This document shows, piece after piece, positions 8,220-15,679 of a DNA stretch of 64,000 nucleotides. How positions within the stretch are numbered: position 1 is the first letter of the stretch; every line of letters starts with the position of its first letter. The stretch is from DASSQJ01 sp963772645 (GTDB taxonomy: Bacteria > Actinomycetota > Actinomycetes > Actinomycetales > Dermatophilaceae), in contig CAVYYD010000011.1 of the NCBI GenBank assembly GCA_963772645.1, positions 186,001 to 250,000 of the forward strand. The letters are read 5' to 3'. A program made the position numbers and the translations under genes. The notes beneath the pieces were generated by a model. The model made no database searches, was not told the DNA's origin, and worked only from the letters and a program-made list of their open reading frames with translations.

Positions 8220-9566
8220 TCAGCCGACGAGTCCGGCCGCGGCGGCCTTCTCGAAGTCGTCGTCGACGACGACGACCCGGTGACCCCTCGCGGCGAGCAG
8301 GCTGCCGGCCACGCCGGCCCGGTACCCACCGGCGCAGTGGACCCAGAGCTCGTCGTCCGGGACCTCCCCGACGCGCGGGAGCAGCTCGTGGATCGGGACG
8401 TGGAGGGCACCCTCGATGTGCCCCTCCTCCCACTCCTGGTCGCGACGGACGTCGAGCACCTGGACGCTGCGGTGGTGGCGGACCTCCGCCAGGTCGGCGA
8501 AGGTCGCGACGGGGTAGGAGCCGAGCTCGCCGTCGGTCCAGTCCTGCGGGCCGCCGGTGGCGCTGCCCGCGACCCGGTCGATGCCGATGCGCACCAGCTC
8601 GAGCTGCGCCTGGGCCACCTGCTCCGCGCTCGCGCCGAGGAGGGTGAGGTCCTCGCCCCACGGCATCAGCCAGCCCACGTACGTCGAGAACTGACCGTCG
8701 ATGCCGAGGTTGACGGTGCCGGGCACGTGGCCGGCGGCGAAGGTGGTGCCGTCGCGCAGGTCCACGACCCACTCGCCCTTCTCGATGCGGCTGCGCAGCT
8801 CCTCCTTGTCGACGCGCTCGGGAGCGCCGAGGTCGGGAGCGCCGGGGCCGGCGAGGTTGGCCGGGCCCATGTGCGCGTAGTAGGCGGGGAAGGCGTCGAG
8901 GCCCGCGAGGAGCTCCTCGACCCACTCCTCCTCGTCCTGGCTGAGCACCGGGTTGTCCCGCTTCTCCTGCCCGATCGTCGAGGCGGTCGCGTCCGACTGC
9001 GTCGCCGAGCAGAAGCTGCCGAACCCGTGCGTCGGGAAGACCTGGGCGTCGTCCGGCAGCCGGTGGGCCAGGCGACGGGCGGAGGCGTACTGCTCGCGCA
9101 CGAGGGCCGGGGTGGCGTCCGGGCCGAGCAGGTCGGGCCGCCCGGTGGATCCGAAGAGCAGGGATCCTCCGGTGAAGACGGCGACGTCCTCGCCGTCGGA
9201 GGTGAGGGCGTAGGAGAGGTGGGTGAAGGTGTGGCCCGGGGTGGCGATGGCGGTGAGCGTCATCGACGGCGAGACCTCGACGGTGTCGCCGTCGCGGATC
9301 GGCTGGCGCGCGTAGCGCACCGGGTCGTCGGCGTTGACGTGGTAGGCGGCGCCGGTGCGCTCGGCGAGGGCCAGCCCGCCGGTGACGTAGTCGTTGTGGA
9401 TGTGGGTCTCGAAGACGTGCGTGATGCGCACGCGCGCGTCCTCGGCGAGCGCGAGGACCCGCCCGACGTCGCGCTGCGGGTCGACGACCAGGGCGACCTC
9501 GCCGTCGTGGGCGAGGTAGGAACGGTCGCCGAGGGAAGGGGTGTCGACGGGGATGATCTCGACCAT
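8220..9566 (-). CDS. MBL-fold/double-rhodanese fusion, probable persulfide dioxygenase-sulfurtransferase
   Basis: The 448-aa protein joins a metallo-beta-lactamase domain (about 1-230, metal motif THIHNDYVTGG) to two rhodanese domains. The first (about 250-345) has no active cysteine; the second (about 355-445) has Cys in VHCAGGYRAG. The metal motif lacks the second-site His of zinc hydrolases, as in mononuclear iron persulfide dioxygenases (ETHE1, CstB). Predicted role: oxidise glutathione-like or mycothiol persulfide to sulfite and pass on sulfur. It shares operator 9605-9620 with the divergent thioredoxin gene. ATG at 9566; longer upstream frames are antisense to thioredoxin and were discarded. 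Confidence 0.9.
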   Translation of the reverse strand: MVEIIPVDTPSLGDRSYLAHDGEVALVVDPQRDVGRVLALAEDARVRITHVFETHIHNDYVTGGLALAERTGAAYHVNADDPVRYARQPIRDGDTVEVSPSMTLTAIATPGHTFTHLSYALTSDGEDVAVFTGGSLLFGSTGRPDLLGPDATPALVREQYASARRLAHRLPDDAQVFPTHGFGSFCSATQSDATASTIGQEKRDNPVLSQDEEEWVEELLAGLDAFPAYYAHMGPANLAGPGAPDLGAPERVDKEELRSRIEKGEWVVDLRDGTTFAAGHVPGTVNLGIDGQFSTYVGWLMPWGEDLTLLGASAEQVAQAQLELVRIGIDRVAGSATGGPQDWTDGELGSYPVATFADLAEVRHHRSVQVLDVRRDQEWEEGHIEGALHVPIHELLPRVGEVPDDELWVHCAGGYRAGVAGSLLAARGHRVVVVDDDFEKAAAAGLVG

Positions 9567-9604
9567 GGGTGGTGTTCTCCTCGTGTCCGGATGGATGCAG
9601 GAAT

Positions 9605-9620
9605 ATACCCAGAGGGGTAT
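9605..9620. promoter_or_regulatory. CsoR/CstR-type operator 1 (divergent promoter)
   Basis: ATACCC-AGAG-GGGTAT. It lies between the divergent MBL-rhodanese and thioredoxin genes. Read to the right, the end half-site gives the -10 TATCCT; read to the left, it gives TATATT. One bound repressor could therefore close both promoters. Confidence 0.85.
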
Positions 9621-9674
9621 CCTGTTGGGACATTCGAGACACACGACATCGTCCCCCGAACCAGGAGTTGCAGC

Positions 9675-10040
9675 ATGGCCACCATCGACCTGACGGCCGA
9701 GACCTTCGAGAAGACCATCACCGACAACGGCATCGTGCTCGTCGACTGGTGGGCCTCGTGGTGCGGTCCGTGCCGCCAGTTCGCGCCCACCTACGAGAAG
9801 TCCAGCGACGCGCACGACGACGTCGTGCACGGGAAGGTCGACACCGAGGCCGAGCAGGCCCTCGCCGGTGCCGCCCAGATCACCTCGATCCCCACCCTCA
9901 TGGGCTTCCGCGACGGCATCCTCGTCTTCCGCCAGGCCGGGGCGCTGCCGCCGGCGGCGCTCGAGCAGGTCGTCGAGGGCATCAAGGCGCTCGACATGGA
10001 CGACGTCCGCAAGCAGCTCGCCGAGCAGCAGGCCGGCTGA
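9675..10040 (+). CDS. trxA: Thioredoxin
   Basis: This 121-aa cytoplasmic thioredoxin has the redox pair Cys30/Cys33 in WWASWCGPCRQF and the cis-proline in TSIPTLMGF. Length and motifs are standard; the C-terminus is slightly extended. It likely reduces persulfides, disulfides and the peroxiredoxins of this region. ATG at 9675. It is controlled by the operator at 9605-9620 and is followed at 10054 by another operator before the rhodanese gene, so the two genes can be expressed separately. Confidence 0.95.
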   Translation: MATIDLTAETFEKTITDNGIVLVDWWASWCGPCRQFAPTYEKSSDAHDDVVHGKVDTEAEQALAGAAQITSIPTLMGFRDGILVFRQAGALPPAALEQVVEGIKALDMDDVRKQLAEQQAG

Positions 10041-10053
10041 GGCGACGTGACGG

Positions 10054-10069
10054 ATACCCAGGGGGGTAT
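10054..10069 (+). promoter_or_regulatory. CsoR/CstR-type operator 2 (rhodanese promoter)
   Basis: ATACCC-AGGG-GGGTAT. The right half-site begins the -10 hexamer TATGCT (10067-10072). Transcription would start about 7 nt later, at or next to the ATG at 10080, so the rhodanese mRNA may be leaderless. Confidence 0.82.
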
Positions 10070-10079
10070 GCTTCCCGCC

Positions 10080-10400
10080 ATGACGCCGATCACCGACATC
10101 ACCACCCTCATCGCCCGCCAGCCCGACGGCGCGTTCGTCCTCGACGTCCGTGAGCCCCACGAGTACCTCGCGGGCCACGTCCCCGGCTCGGTGCTCGCAC
10201 CGATGAGCCGCATCACCACCGCCCTCGGCGGGGTCCCCAAGGACCGCACGGTCCACGTCATCTGCCAGAGCGGCAACCGCAGCCGCGCCGTGACCGACCT
10301 GCTGAACCGACTCGGCTACGACGCCGTGTCCGTCGACGGCGGTTTCGCGGCGTGGGTCGCGGCCGGCCGGCCCAGCGTCGAGGGGCCACGGGCCGCGTGA
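10080..10400 (+). CDS. Single-domain rhodanese sulfurtransferase
   Basis: This 106-aa cytoplasmic rhodanese carries sulfane sulfur as a persulfide on Cys62 of the active loop CQSGNRSR; the domain starts with FVLDVREPHEYLAGHVPGS. The start at 10080 is chosen because upstream in-frame starts (GTG 10047, ATG 10068) lie in or before the operator, and the -10 element places the transcript start near 10080. The next gene, the CsoR/CstR-type repressor, follows closely, so this operator probably gives autoregulation of the repressor too. Confidence 0.9.
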   Translation: MTPITDITTLIARQPDGAFVLDVREPHEYLAGHVPGSVLAPMSRITTALGGVPKDRTVHVICQSGNRSRAVTDLLNRLGYDAVSVDGGFAAWVAAGRPSVEGPRAA

Positions 10401-10501
10401 GAGGAGCCGGCATGTCCACCGCCGCACCGCAGTCGTCCGTCACCCAGCCCGCCGCGGCTACCATGGTGCGACCCACCACCACCTCTCCCGGAGGCGCGAG
10501 C

Positions 10502-10762
10502 ATGGAGCTCAATCCCGACGAGATGCAGGCCGTCACCAAGCGGCTGCGCCGCGCCCAGGGACAGATCGGCGGCATCCTCAAGATGATCGAGGAGGGCCGC
10601 GACTGCCAGGACATCGTCACCCAGCTCGCCGCCGTCTCCAAGGCGTTGGACCGGGCCGGGTTCGCCGTCATCGCGCTGGGGCTCCGCCAGTGCATCGTCT
10701 CGCCCGAATCGCAGACGATGGACGTGGAGTCGATGGAGAAGCTCTTCCTCTCGCTCGCCTGA
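10502..10762 (+). CDS. cstR: CsoR/RcnR-family repressor, CstR-like (persulfide-sensing signature)
   Basis: This is an 86-aa all-helical repressor. Family features are KRLRRAQGQIGGILKMIEEG and two cysteines, Cys35 and Cys64, at the usual 29-residue spacing. Copper-sensing CsoR needs a His four residues before the second Cys; here that position is Gly60, as in CstR-like sensors that form a disulfide or polysulfide link. It should bind ATACCC-N4-GGGTAT, found nine times in the window. ATG 10502 has GGAGG at good spacing. An in-frame ATG at 10412 with GAGGAG would add 30 low-complexity residues; the family length favours 10502. Confidence 0.88.
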   Translation: MELNPDEMQAVTKRLRRAQGQIGGILKMIEEGRDCQDIVTQLAAVSKALDRAGFAVIALGLRQCIVSPESQTMDVESMEKLFLSLA

Positions 10763-11385
10763 TGGACTCCCACGCCTGGGACGAGCGCTACCGAGGGAAG
10801 GACCTCGTCTGGTCCGCGACCCCCAACACCTTCGTCGCGGAGGTGGTGACGCCCATGACGGCCGGCAGCGCCCTCGACGTCGCCGCCGGTGAGGGTCGCA
10901 ACGCGGTCTGGCTCGCCGAGCGGGGGTGGCGGGTCACCGCCGCGGACTTCTCCCCGGTGGCGGTCGAGCGGGCCCGCGGCATCGCGGAGCAACGGCTCGG
11001 CGAGGGGCCGGGGTCGCTGCGGGCCGTCGTCGCCGACGCCACCGGCCCCGCGCCGCCCGAGGAGTCCGGGGCCGGCTACGACCTCGTTCTCTTCTCCTAT
11101 CTCCAGCTGCCGCGCGAGGAGTGGGCCGCGGCCCTCGCCGCCGGAGTGGCCGCCGCAGCCCCCGGCGGTGCCGTCCTCGTCGTCTGCCACGCGCTGCGCA
11201 ACCTCGCCGAGGGGACCGGAGGGCCTCAGGACTCCGCCGTCCTCCACGACCCCGAGGACGTCCTGGCCGCGGCGGCGGAGCTGCCGGTCGAGGTCGTCTC
11301 CGCCCAGCTGCGTCACCGCGACGTCGAGGGTGCCGACCGTCCGGCGCTGGACACCGTCGTGCTCTTCCGCCGCCGTCCCGACTGA
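10762..11385 (+). CDS. Class I SAM-dependent methyltransferase (TehB/thiol-methyltransferase-like)
   Basis: The 207-aa protein has motif I ALDVAAGEGRNAVWLAERG and a fold typical of small-molecule methyltransferases of the TehB/UbiE type. The N-terminal WDERYRGKDLVWSATPN resembles thiopurine and thiol methyltransferases, so methylation of sulfide or another small thiol is a reasonable idea given the neighbours; it is inference. The ATG at 10762 overlaps the repressor stop (TGATG), which indicates translational coupling and puts the gene under the same sulfur-responsive control. Confidence 0.85.
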   Translation: MDSHAWDERYRGKDLVWSATPNTFVAEVVTPMTAGSALDVAAGEGRNAVWLAERGWRVTAADFSPVAVERARGIAEQRLGEGPGSLRAVVADATGPAPPEESGAGYDLVLFSYLQLPREEWAAALAAGVAAAAPGGAVLVVCHALRNLAEGTGGPQDSAVLHDPEDVLAAAAELPVEVVSAQLRHRDVEGADRPALDTVVLFRRRPD

Positions 11386-11409
11386 ACCAGCATCCGTCGT
11401 CGCTCCTGC

Positions 11410-11425
11410 ATACCCCGTGGGGTAT
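11410..11425 (+). promoter_or_regulatory. CsoR/CstR-type operator 3
   Basis: ATACCCC-GT-GGGGTAT with 7-bp arms. The right half supplies the -10 TATAGT (11422-11427). It drives only the 53-aa Cys-rich protein. Confidence 0.85.
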
Positions 11426-11468
11426 AGTTGACGTGACACGTGCCACCGAACCCGAGGAGATCCCTGAC

Positions 11469-11630
11469 ATGTGCCGAGCCGTGAACTGCCGCAAGTGCGG
11501 GAAGACGACGTGGGCCGGCTGCGGCCAGCACGTCGACCAGGTGATGCGCGGCGTTCCCTCCGCGAACCGCTGCCAGGGCCACGAGGGCGAGCCGAGCACC
11601 GGCTTCTTCGCCAAGCTCTTCGGCCGCTGA
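11469..11630 (+). CDS. Small Cys-rich conserved protein in the sulfur regulon (53 aa)
   Basis: The function is unknown. The 53-aa basic protein has Cys at 2, 7, 10, 18 and 35 and His at 21 and 38 (NCRKCGKTTWAGCGQH), a pattern expected for a zinc-ribbon-like fold or for persulfide-reactive cysteines. The ATG is preceded by GAGGAGA. It has its own operator and -10 element and is followed by a hairpin, so it is a monocistronic member of the regulon. By memory, similar short Cys-rich proteins occur in other bacteria, always without a known role. Confidence 0.8.
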   Translation: MCRAVNCRKCGKTTWAGCGQHVDQVMRGVPSANRCQGHEGEPSTGFFAKLFGR

Positions 11631-11681
11631 GTCGACCCGCGGGCGGCCCCTCGCGTGCCCGCCCGCCCGGCCCGAGGTGAG

Positions 11682-11711
11682 GGAACCTTCGGGGAAGCAC
11701 CCCGAAGTTCC
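11682..11711. terminator. Hairpin after the Cys-rich protein gene
   Basis: The arms 11682-11694 and 11700-11711 pair with a single bulge around an AAGCA loop, about 50 bp past the stop of the 53-aa gene. Confidence 0.65.
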
Positions 11712-11727
11712 TGGTACCTCTCCGGCG

Positions 11728-11748
11728 TTTCCCGCCTCAGGCGGGAAA
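11728..11748. terminator. Hairpin between convergent genes
   Basis: TTTCCCGCC-TCA-GGCGGGAAA is a perfect 9-bp stem. It sits directly beyond the stop of the minus-strand methyltransferase (11755) and can serve both directions. Confidence 0.7.
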
Positions 11749-11754
11749 GTTGGG

Positions 11755-12384
11755 TCAGGCGGGCCGGGCGGTGCCGTGGACGAACCAGCCCCAGGCGCGC
11801 ACCGGCCACCCGGTGACGTAGCGGGCGCCCCGGACATCGACCTCGAACCCGGCATCCGCGAGCATCGCCGGCAGGTCGCGGTCGAGGTGGCAGCCGCCGG
11901 CGAACGCCCCCCACACCGGCTGGACCCGGCGCTGGGTGCGCCGCACTCCCTCGTCGGGGGCCAGCGCGTGCTCGACGAAGCGCAGCGACCCTCGCGGCCG
12001 CAGAACCCGCCGCGCTTCGGCGAGCGCCGTCTCGACCTCGGGGATGGTGCACAGCGTCCACGTCGTGACGACCGCGTCCACCGAGCCGTCCGGCACCGGC
12101 AGCGAGGCGCCGTCGAGCGAGACGCGCTCGACCGGTCGACGGAACGCGGACACGCGCTCACCGGCCCGCTCCCACGCGAGGTCGGCGGGCTCGACGGCGA
12201 GGACCCGGCGCACGGCGTCCGGGTAGTACGGCAGGTTGCGGCCCGAGCCGAACCCCAGCTCGAGCACCTCGCCGGAGAGGCCGGCGGTGGTCCGTTCGCG
12301 GTACCGGCCGGCCACCGCGTCGGCCAGCGAGAGGTCGACGAGCCGCGGGAGGGCGCGCTCCTCCCACCACCGTCGGACAGCCAT
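11755..12384 (-). CDS. Class I SAM-dependent methyltransferase (UbiE-like)
   Basis: A 209-aa methyltransferase with motif I VLELGFGSGRNLPYY and the post-motif VVTTWTLCTIPEVETAL, characteristic of the methyltransferase type 11 group. The substrate is unknown. ATG 12384 gives an N-terminus (MAVRRWWEERALP) like its relatives; a GTG 18 nt upstream is possible. It lies 38 bp downstream of the 56-aa companion of SQR on the same strand, so it may be the third gene of the SQR operon under operator 14093-14108. Confidence 0.85.
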   Translation of the reverse strand: MAVRRWWEERALPRLVDLSLADAVAGRYRERTTAGLSGEVLELGFGSGRNLPYYPDAVRRVLAVEPADLAWERAGERVSAFRRPVERVSLDGASLPVPDGSVDAVVTTWTLCTIPEVETALAEARRVLRPRGSLRFVEHALAPDEGVRRTQRRVQPVWGAFAGGCHLDRDLPAMLADAGFEVDVRGARYVTGWPVRAWGWFVHGTARPA

Positions 12385-12422
12385 GACCCCAGTGTCGCCC
12401 ACCGGCGGGCCCGTTCCGTGGG

Positions 12423-12593
12423 TCAGTGGTGCCCCTTGAGCACCATCCGCACGATGCGGGTGCTGAACGCGGCGAAGCGGTACGCCTGGACCGGCAGGCT
12501 CTGCCGCCGGCGGAGGGTGGCGGCGGTCGGCAGCGGCGCCCCGGAGAGGTCGGCCACCGGGAGGTCGGTCGTGGGCTTCTCGTTCTCGGTCAT
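12423..12593 (-). CDS. 56-aa companion protein of SQR
   Basis: This short gene begins ATGACCGAGAACGAGAAGCC on the minus strand, 2 bp after the SQR stop, and encodes 56 residues: an acidic, flexible N-terminus then a basic helix (LRRRQSLPVQAYRFAAFSTR, IVRMVLKGHH) that could lie on the membrane. No known domain was recognised. Position and spacing indicate co-expression with SQR; it may help dock SQR to the membrane or be a subunit. Function is inference only. Confidence 0.65.
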   Translation of the reverse strand: MTENEKPTTDLPVADLSGAPLPTAATLRRRQSLPVQAYRFAAFSTRIVRMVLKGHH

Positions 12594-12595
12594 CG

Positions 12596-14053
12596 TCACT
12601 CCGGGATGAACTGCCAGCCGGGCCGGCCCTTGGCCTTGTGGAGGAACAGGTGGTGGAGCATCAGCTTCATCCAGTGACCGCTGAGGCCGAGCTCGCCCGT
12701 GGTGTCCTTGAGGTCGCGGCCGGTGGGGTAGCGCGCGTAGTCCGGCACGACCGGCATCATCGTCATGCTCGCCGCCGAGCCGGTCGTCAGGCCGGTGCCC
12801 GCCGAGGCGACGCAGGCCGCCCCCATCCGGGCCATCGAGGCCTCGTGCGCCGGGCGGTCCTTGCCGTGCCTGATGCGGTCGGCGATCGTCAGTGCGGCCG
12901 TCTTGCCCATCACCCCCGACGGCATGCCGGTGCGCGGCGGGGACGGGGCGATGACCGTACCGTTCGCGCTCTTCCGGGGCTTCGAGATCTGGTGCGGCGG
13001 TGCGAACGCGATGCCGACGGCGAAGACGTTGTCGTAGCCGGGCGCGAGGTAGGTGCGCGGCCAGTCGTCACCGCGCCACTCCTGGTACGGCTTGGCGGTG
13101 TAGTCGGCGTCGACCTTCATGAAGCCGCTCGGCGCGAACATCCGGTCGGTGATCTCGGTGCCCTCGCGGTCGAAGGCCACCAGCGGTACGCCCCCGAAGG
13201 GTGGCAGCAGCATCCCGAAGTCGAAGGCGAGCTCGTGCGTGCGGCCGTCGAGGGTCTCGTAGTGGACGCGCCCGGGCTCGACCCGCTGCACGTGCGCCCC
13301 GAGGATCGGCTCGACGCCGCGCTCGCGGAACAGGCTGGCGGTCCACAGCTCACTGGTGGTCTGGAACCCGTTCTCCTCGAACGTCATCCCATCCACACCG
13401 AAGTCCCCGAGCGCGGCCTCGTTGGTGAGATAGACCAGCCGGGCCCGGTCGCGGACGCCGGCCTGGCGCAGCTCGTGGTCGACGTTGAAGACGTACTCGA
13501 ACGCGGCGCCCTCGCAGGTGCACGTGCCGTGTCCCATCCCGACGACGAGGGTGCGCTGCGCGCCGCCCCGCATCTCGTCGATGACGCGGCGCAGCTCGGA
13601 CGCGGCGTGCACGGCGTGGTCGGCGGTGCACACGGAGACCGTGTTGCCGGCCTCCGGGCCGAGGCCCTCGGTCATCCCGAACCTCAGCTGGGGCCCGGTC
13701 GCGTTGACGAGGTAGTCGTAGCGGATGCGCTGCTCCTGCCCGGCCCGGTCGGCGCCGGTGAGGACGACATCGACCGCGCCGCGGGGGCTCTGGGCATCCC
13801 CCTCGGGCCGGATGGCGACCGCCTTGGCCTGGAGGAAGCGGATCCCCCGCCTGCGGTAGACGGGTGCGAGCGGGAAGACCACCTCCTCCTTGGTCATCCT
13901 CCCGACCCCGACCCAGATGTTGCTCGGGATCCAGTTCCAGCGGGAGTTGGGCGACACGACGGTCACCGTGTGGCCCTTGGGCAACAGCCGGCTCAGGTGC
14001 AGCGCTGCCGTGTGACCGGCGACGCCGGCACCGAGGATCACGACGTCGGCCAT
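12596..14053 (-). CDS. sqr: Sulfide:quinone oxidoreductase-type flavoprotein
   Basis: This FAD enzyme (485 aa) oxidises sulfide to sulfane sulfur and passes electrons to quinone at the membrane face. It starts with the dinucleotide motif VVILGAGVAGHTAALHL. The three SQR redox cysteines have counterparts: Cys142 (VSVCTADHA), Cys178/180 (GTCTCEGAAFEY) and Cys414 (GAACVASAG). The C-terminal part is rich in aromatic and Leu residues, fitting monotopic membrane binding. The ATG at 14053 follows operator 14093-14108. A longer frame upstream runs through the operators and was rejected. Confidence 0.88.
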   Translation of the reverse strand: MADVVILGAGVAGHTAALHLSRLLPKGHTVTVVSPNSRWNWIPSNIWVGVGRMTKEEVVFPLAPVYRRRGIRFLQAKAVAIRPEGDAQSPRGAVDVVLTGADRAGQEQRIRYDYLVNATGPQLRFGMTEGLGPEAGNTVSVCTADHAVHAASELRRVIDEMRGGAQRTLVVGMGHGTCTCEGAAFEYVFNVDHELRQAGVRDRARLVYLTNEAALGDFGVDGMTFEENGFQTTSELWTASLFRERGVEPILGAHVQRVEPGRVHYETLDGRTHELAFDFGMLLPPFGGVPLVAFDREGTEITDRMFAPSGFMKVDADYTAKPYQEWRGDDWPRTYLAPGYDNVFAVGIAFAPPHQISKPRKSANGTVIAPSPPRTGMPSGVMGKTAALTIADRIRHGKDRPAHEASMARMGAACVASAGTGLTTGSAASMTMMPVVPDYARYPTGRDLKDTTGELGLSGHWMKLMLHHLFLHKAKGRPGWQFIPE

Positions 14054-14092
14054 GGCGACGCCTCCTTCGGGGACGGGTGCTCCCCTCACGCT

Positions 14093-14108
14093 ATGCCCCT
14101 TGGGGTAT
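14093..14108 (-). promoter_or_regulatory. CsoR/CstR-type operator 4 (SQR promoter)
   Basis: Read on the minus strand: ATACCCCAAGGGGCAT, one base off the consensus in the right half. It lies 40 bp upstream of the SQR start and gives the -10 CATAGC. Confidence 0.75.
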
Positions 14109-14140
14109 CGATGCGACGTGGTGCTCGTCACGGGGCGGAA

Positions 14141-14156
14141 ATACCCCAAGGGGTAT
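14141..14156 (+). promoter_or_regulatory. CsoR/CstR-type operator 5
   Basis: ATACCCC-AA-GGGGTAT. The right half forms the -10 TATACC (14154-14159). Centres of operators 4 and 5 are 48 bp apart, so the divergent SQR and RCK-protein promoters each have their own site and could be bound together. Confidence 0.85.
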
Positions 14157-14243
14157 ACCATTGCGAGGTGTCCGGCTGGACCCACGGCGCCGGGCTGGGT
14201 GGTCTGCCCGGCGCCGTGCCCCGCACCCACCGCGAGCCCCCAG

Positions 14244-15590
14244 GTGAGAACCGACCCCGCCCCGAGCCACCGTCCGCCGCCCCCCGGCCCTCGCCGGGTC
14301 CTCGTCGTCGGCGACCTCGAACCCACCCGGCTCGTCTGCGCGCTGCTCGCCGCTGAGGGGCTGGAGCCGGTGCACCTCCTCGACCCGGACGAGGGCGGGC
14401 TGCGCCAGGCACTCGGCAGCCGCGTCGACGCCGTCGCCGTGGTCGTCCGGGGCGACCTGCTGGCGCTGCGCTTCGCCCTCCTCGTCGAGCACCTCCAGCC
14501 CGGGGTCCGCGTGGTCGTGACGATCTTCGACCGGACCCTGGGCCGGCACCTCGCCGAGGTCCTGCCCCGCTGCACGGTCACCTCGCCGGCCGACGTCGCC
14601 GCGCCGTCCGTCGCCGCGGCCTGCCTGGAGGGTGGTGGCCTCGCGGTGCTCGCCGGGGCGGAGGGGGCCCGGCGGCTCGTCGTCGACGACGACGGCGCAC
14701 GCCTCGAGGCATGGGCGCCGGTGCGGGGCGGGCTGCGCGCCGGGCTGGCCCGGTGGTGGCCGCACCGGTACGGGGGCTCGGAGGGGCTCCTGCTCGTCGG
14801 GCTCGGTGGCCTCGGCGGCACCCTGGCCGTGGAGTGGGCCCTGGCCGCGACCGTGCTCCACGAGGGCCTCCTCGAAGGGCTCTACGGCGCGGCGCGGCTC
14901 GTCGCGACGGTGGGGCCGGCGTCGGCCGACGTCCACGCCGCCCCGGGGTGGTACCTCGTCGTCTCCGCGGTGCTCATGCTCGTCGGGATCGCCTTCACCG
15001 GCGCGCTCGTCGCGGGCCTCGTCGAGTGGATCGTCGGGGCGCGGACGGCGTCCCTCGTCGGTCGGCGCCGGGTCCCGACCCGGGGCCACGTCGTCGTCTC
15101 CGGGCTTGGCCAGGTGGGGCTGCGGGTGGCCCAGCTGCTGCGCGAGCTGAGGGTGCCGGTGGTCGTCGTCGAGCGGCTCGGGCAGGCGCCCAACCTGCCG
15201 GTCGCCCGGGGCGACGGCATCCCGGTCGTCGTCGGGGACGCCAGCTCCCGGGTCGTCCTCGAGCGGGTCTCGGTCTGCCGGGCGCGGGCCGTCGCCGCGC
15301 TCGGCTCGGAGGACCTGGACAACGTCGCGGTGGTCATCAACGCGCTGGCCCTGGCCCCCGAGGTGCGCACCGTGCTCCGGGCCGGGGAGGGGTCGGCGGT
15401 CACCGAGACGACCTCGCTCTTCCGGATCGGGCGGGTCAGCGACGTCTCGGTGCTGACGGCGGCCTGGGTGTGCGCGTCGGTGGCGGGGGAGCAGCCGGTC
15501 CTCGCCTGGGCCGGCCCGGAGTGGGTCGGCGTCCTCACCCACGCCGGGGACCGACGGCGCGCAGTGCCCTCCCGGTGCACCTGCGGGTGA
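14244..15590 (+). CDS. Two-TM membrane protein flanked by two RCK/TrkA domains, altered pore motif
   Basis: The order is an N-terminal RCK-like Rossmann domain (about 15-130), a two-helix membrane unit (about 175-265) and a C-terminal TrkA-N domain with VVVSGLGQVGLRVAQLL. In a 2-TM potassium channel the selectivity filter reads TVGYGD; at that place here the sequence is ATVGPASAD. The protein is thus a channel relative that probably does not conduct potassium normally. The operator in front ties it to the sulfur regulon. The start is uncertain: GTG 14244 is used, GTG 14199 is an alternative, and no ATG lies downstream of the operator in frame before the domain. Confidence 0.75.
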   Translation: MRTDPAPSHRPPPPGPRRVLVVGDLEPTRLVCALLAAEGLEPVHLLDPDEGGLRQALGSRVDAVAVVVRGDLLALRFALLVEHLQPGVRVVVTIFDRTLGRHLAEVLPRCTVTSPADVAAPSVAAACLEGGGLAVLAGAEGARRLVVDDDGARLEAWAPVRGGLRAGLARWWPHRYGGSEGLLLVGLGGLGGTLAVEWALAATVLHEGLLEGLYGAARLVATVGPASADVHAAPGWYLVVSAVLMLVGIAFTGALVAGLVEWIVGARTASLVGRRRVPTRGHVVVSGLGQVGLRVAQLLRELRVPVVVVERLGQAPNLPVARGDGIPVVVGDASSRVVLERVSVCRARAVAALGSEDLDNVAVVINALALAPEVRTVLRAGEGSAVTETTSLFRIGRVSDVSVLTAAWVCASVAGEQPVLAWAGPEWVGVLTHAGDRRRAVPSRCTCG

Positions 15591-15598
15591 CCTGTGTC

Positions 15599-15614
15599 AT
15601 ACCCGTGGGGGTAT
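15599..15614 (+). promoter_or_regulatory. CsoR/CstR-type operator 6 (peroxiredoxin promoter)
   Basis: ATACCC-GTGG-GGGTAT. The right half gives the -10 TATAAA (15611-15616), 64 bp before the peroxiredoxin start. Confidence 0.85.
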
Positions 15615-15679
15615 AAACTGACGAGCGTTCAGGACGTGACCGGCACACCACCGACGCCGGAGGAACGGGAGTCACCACC

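Noticed and set aside
6718..9642. A 974-codon minus-strand frame over the kinase and the MBL-rhodanese gene
   Set aside because: It is out of frame with four well-supported genes and has no domain; high GC removes stop codons.
14051..14821. N-terminal extension of SQR across the operator region
   Set aside because: It would run through both operators and overlap the RCK-protein gene; the flavin motif begins right after the ATG at 14053.
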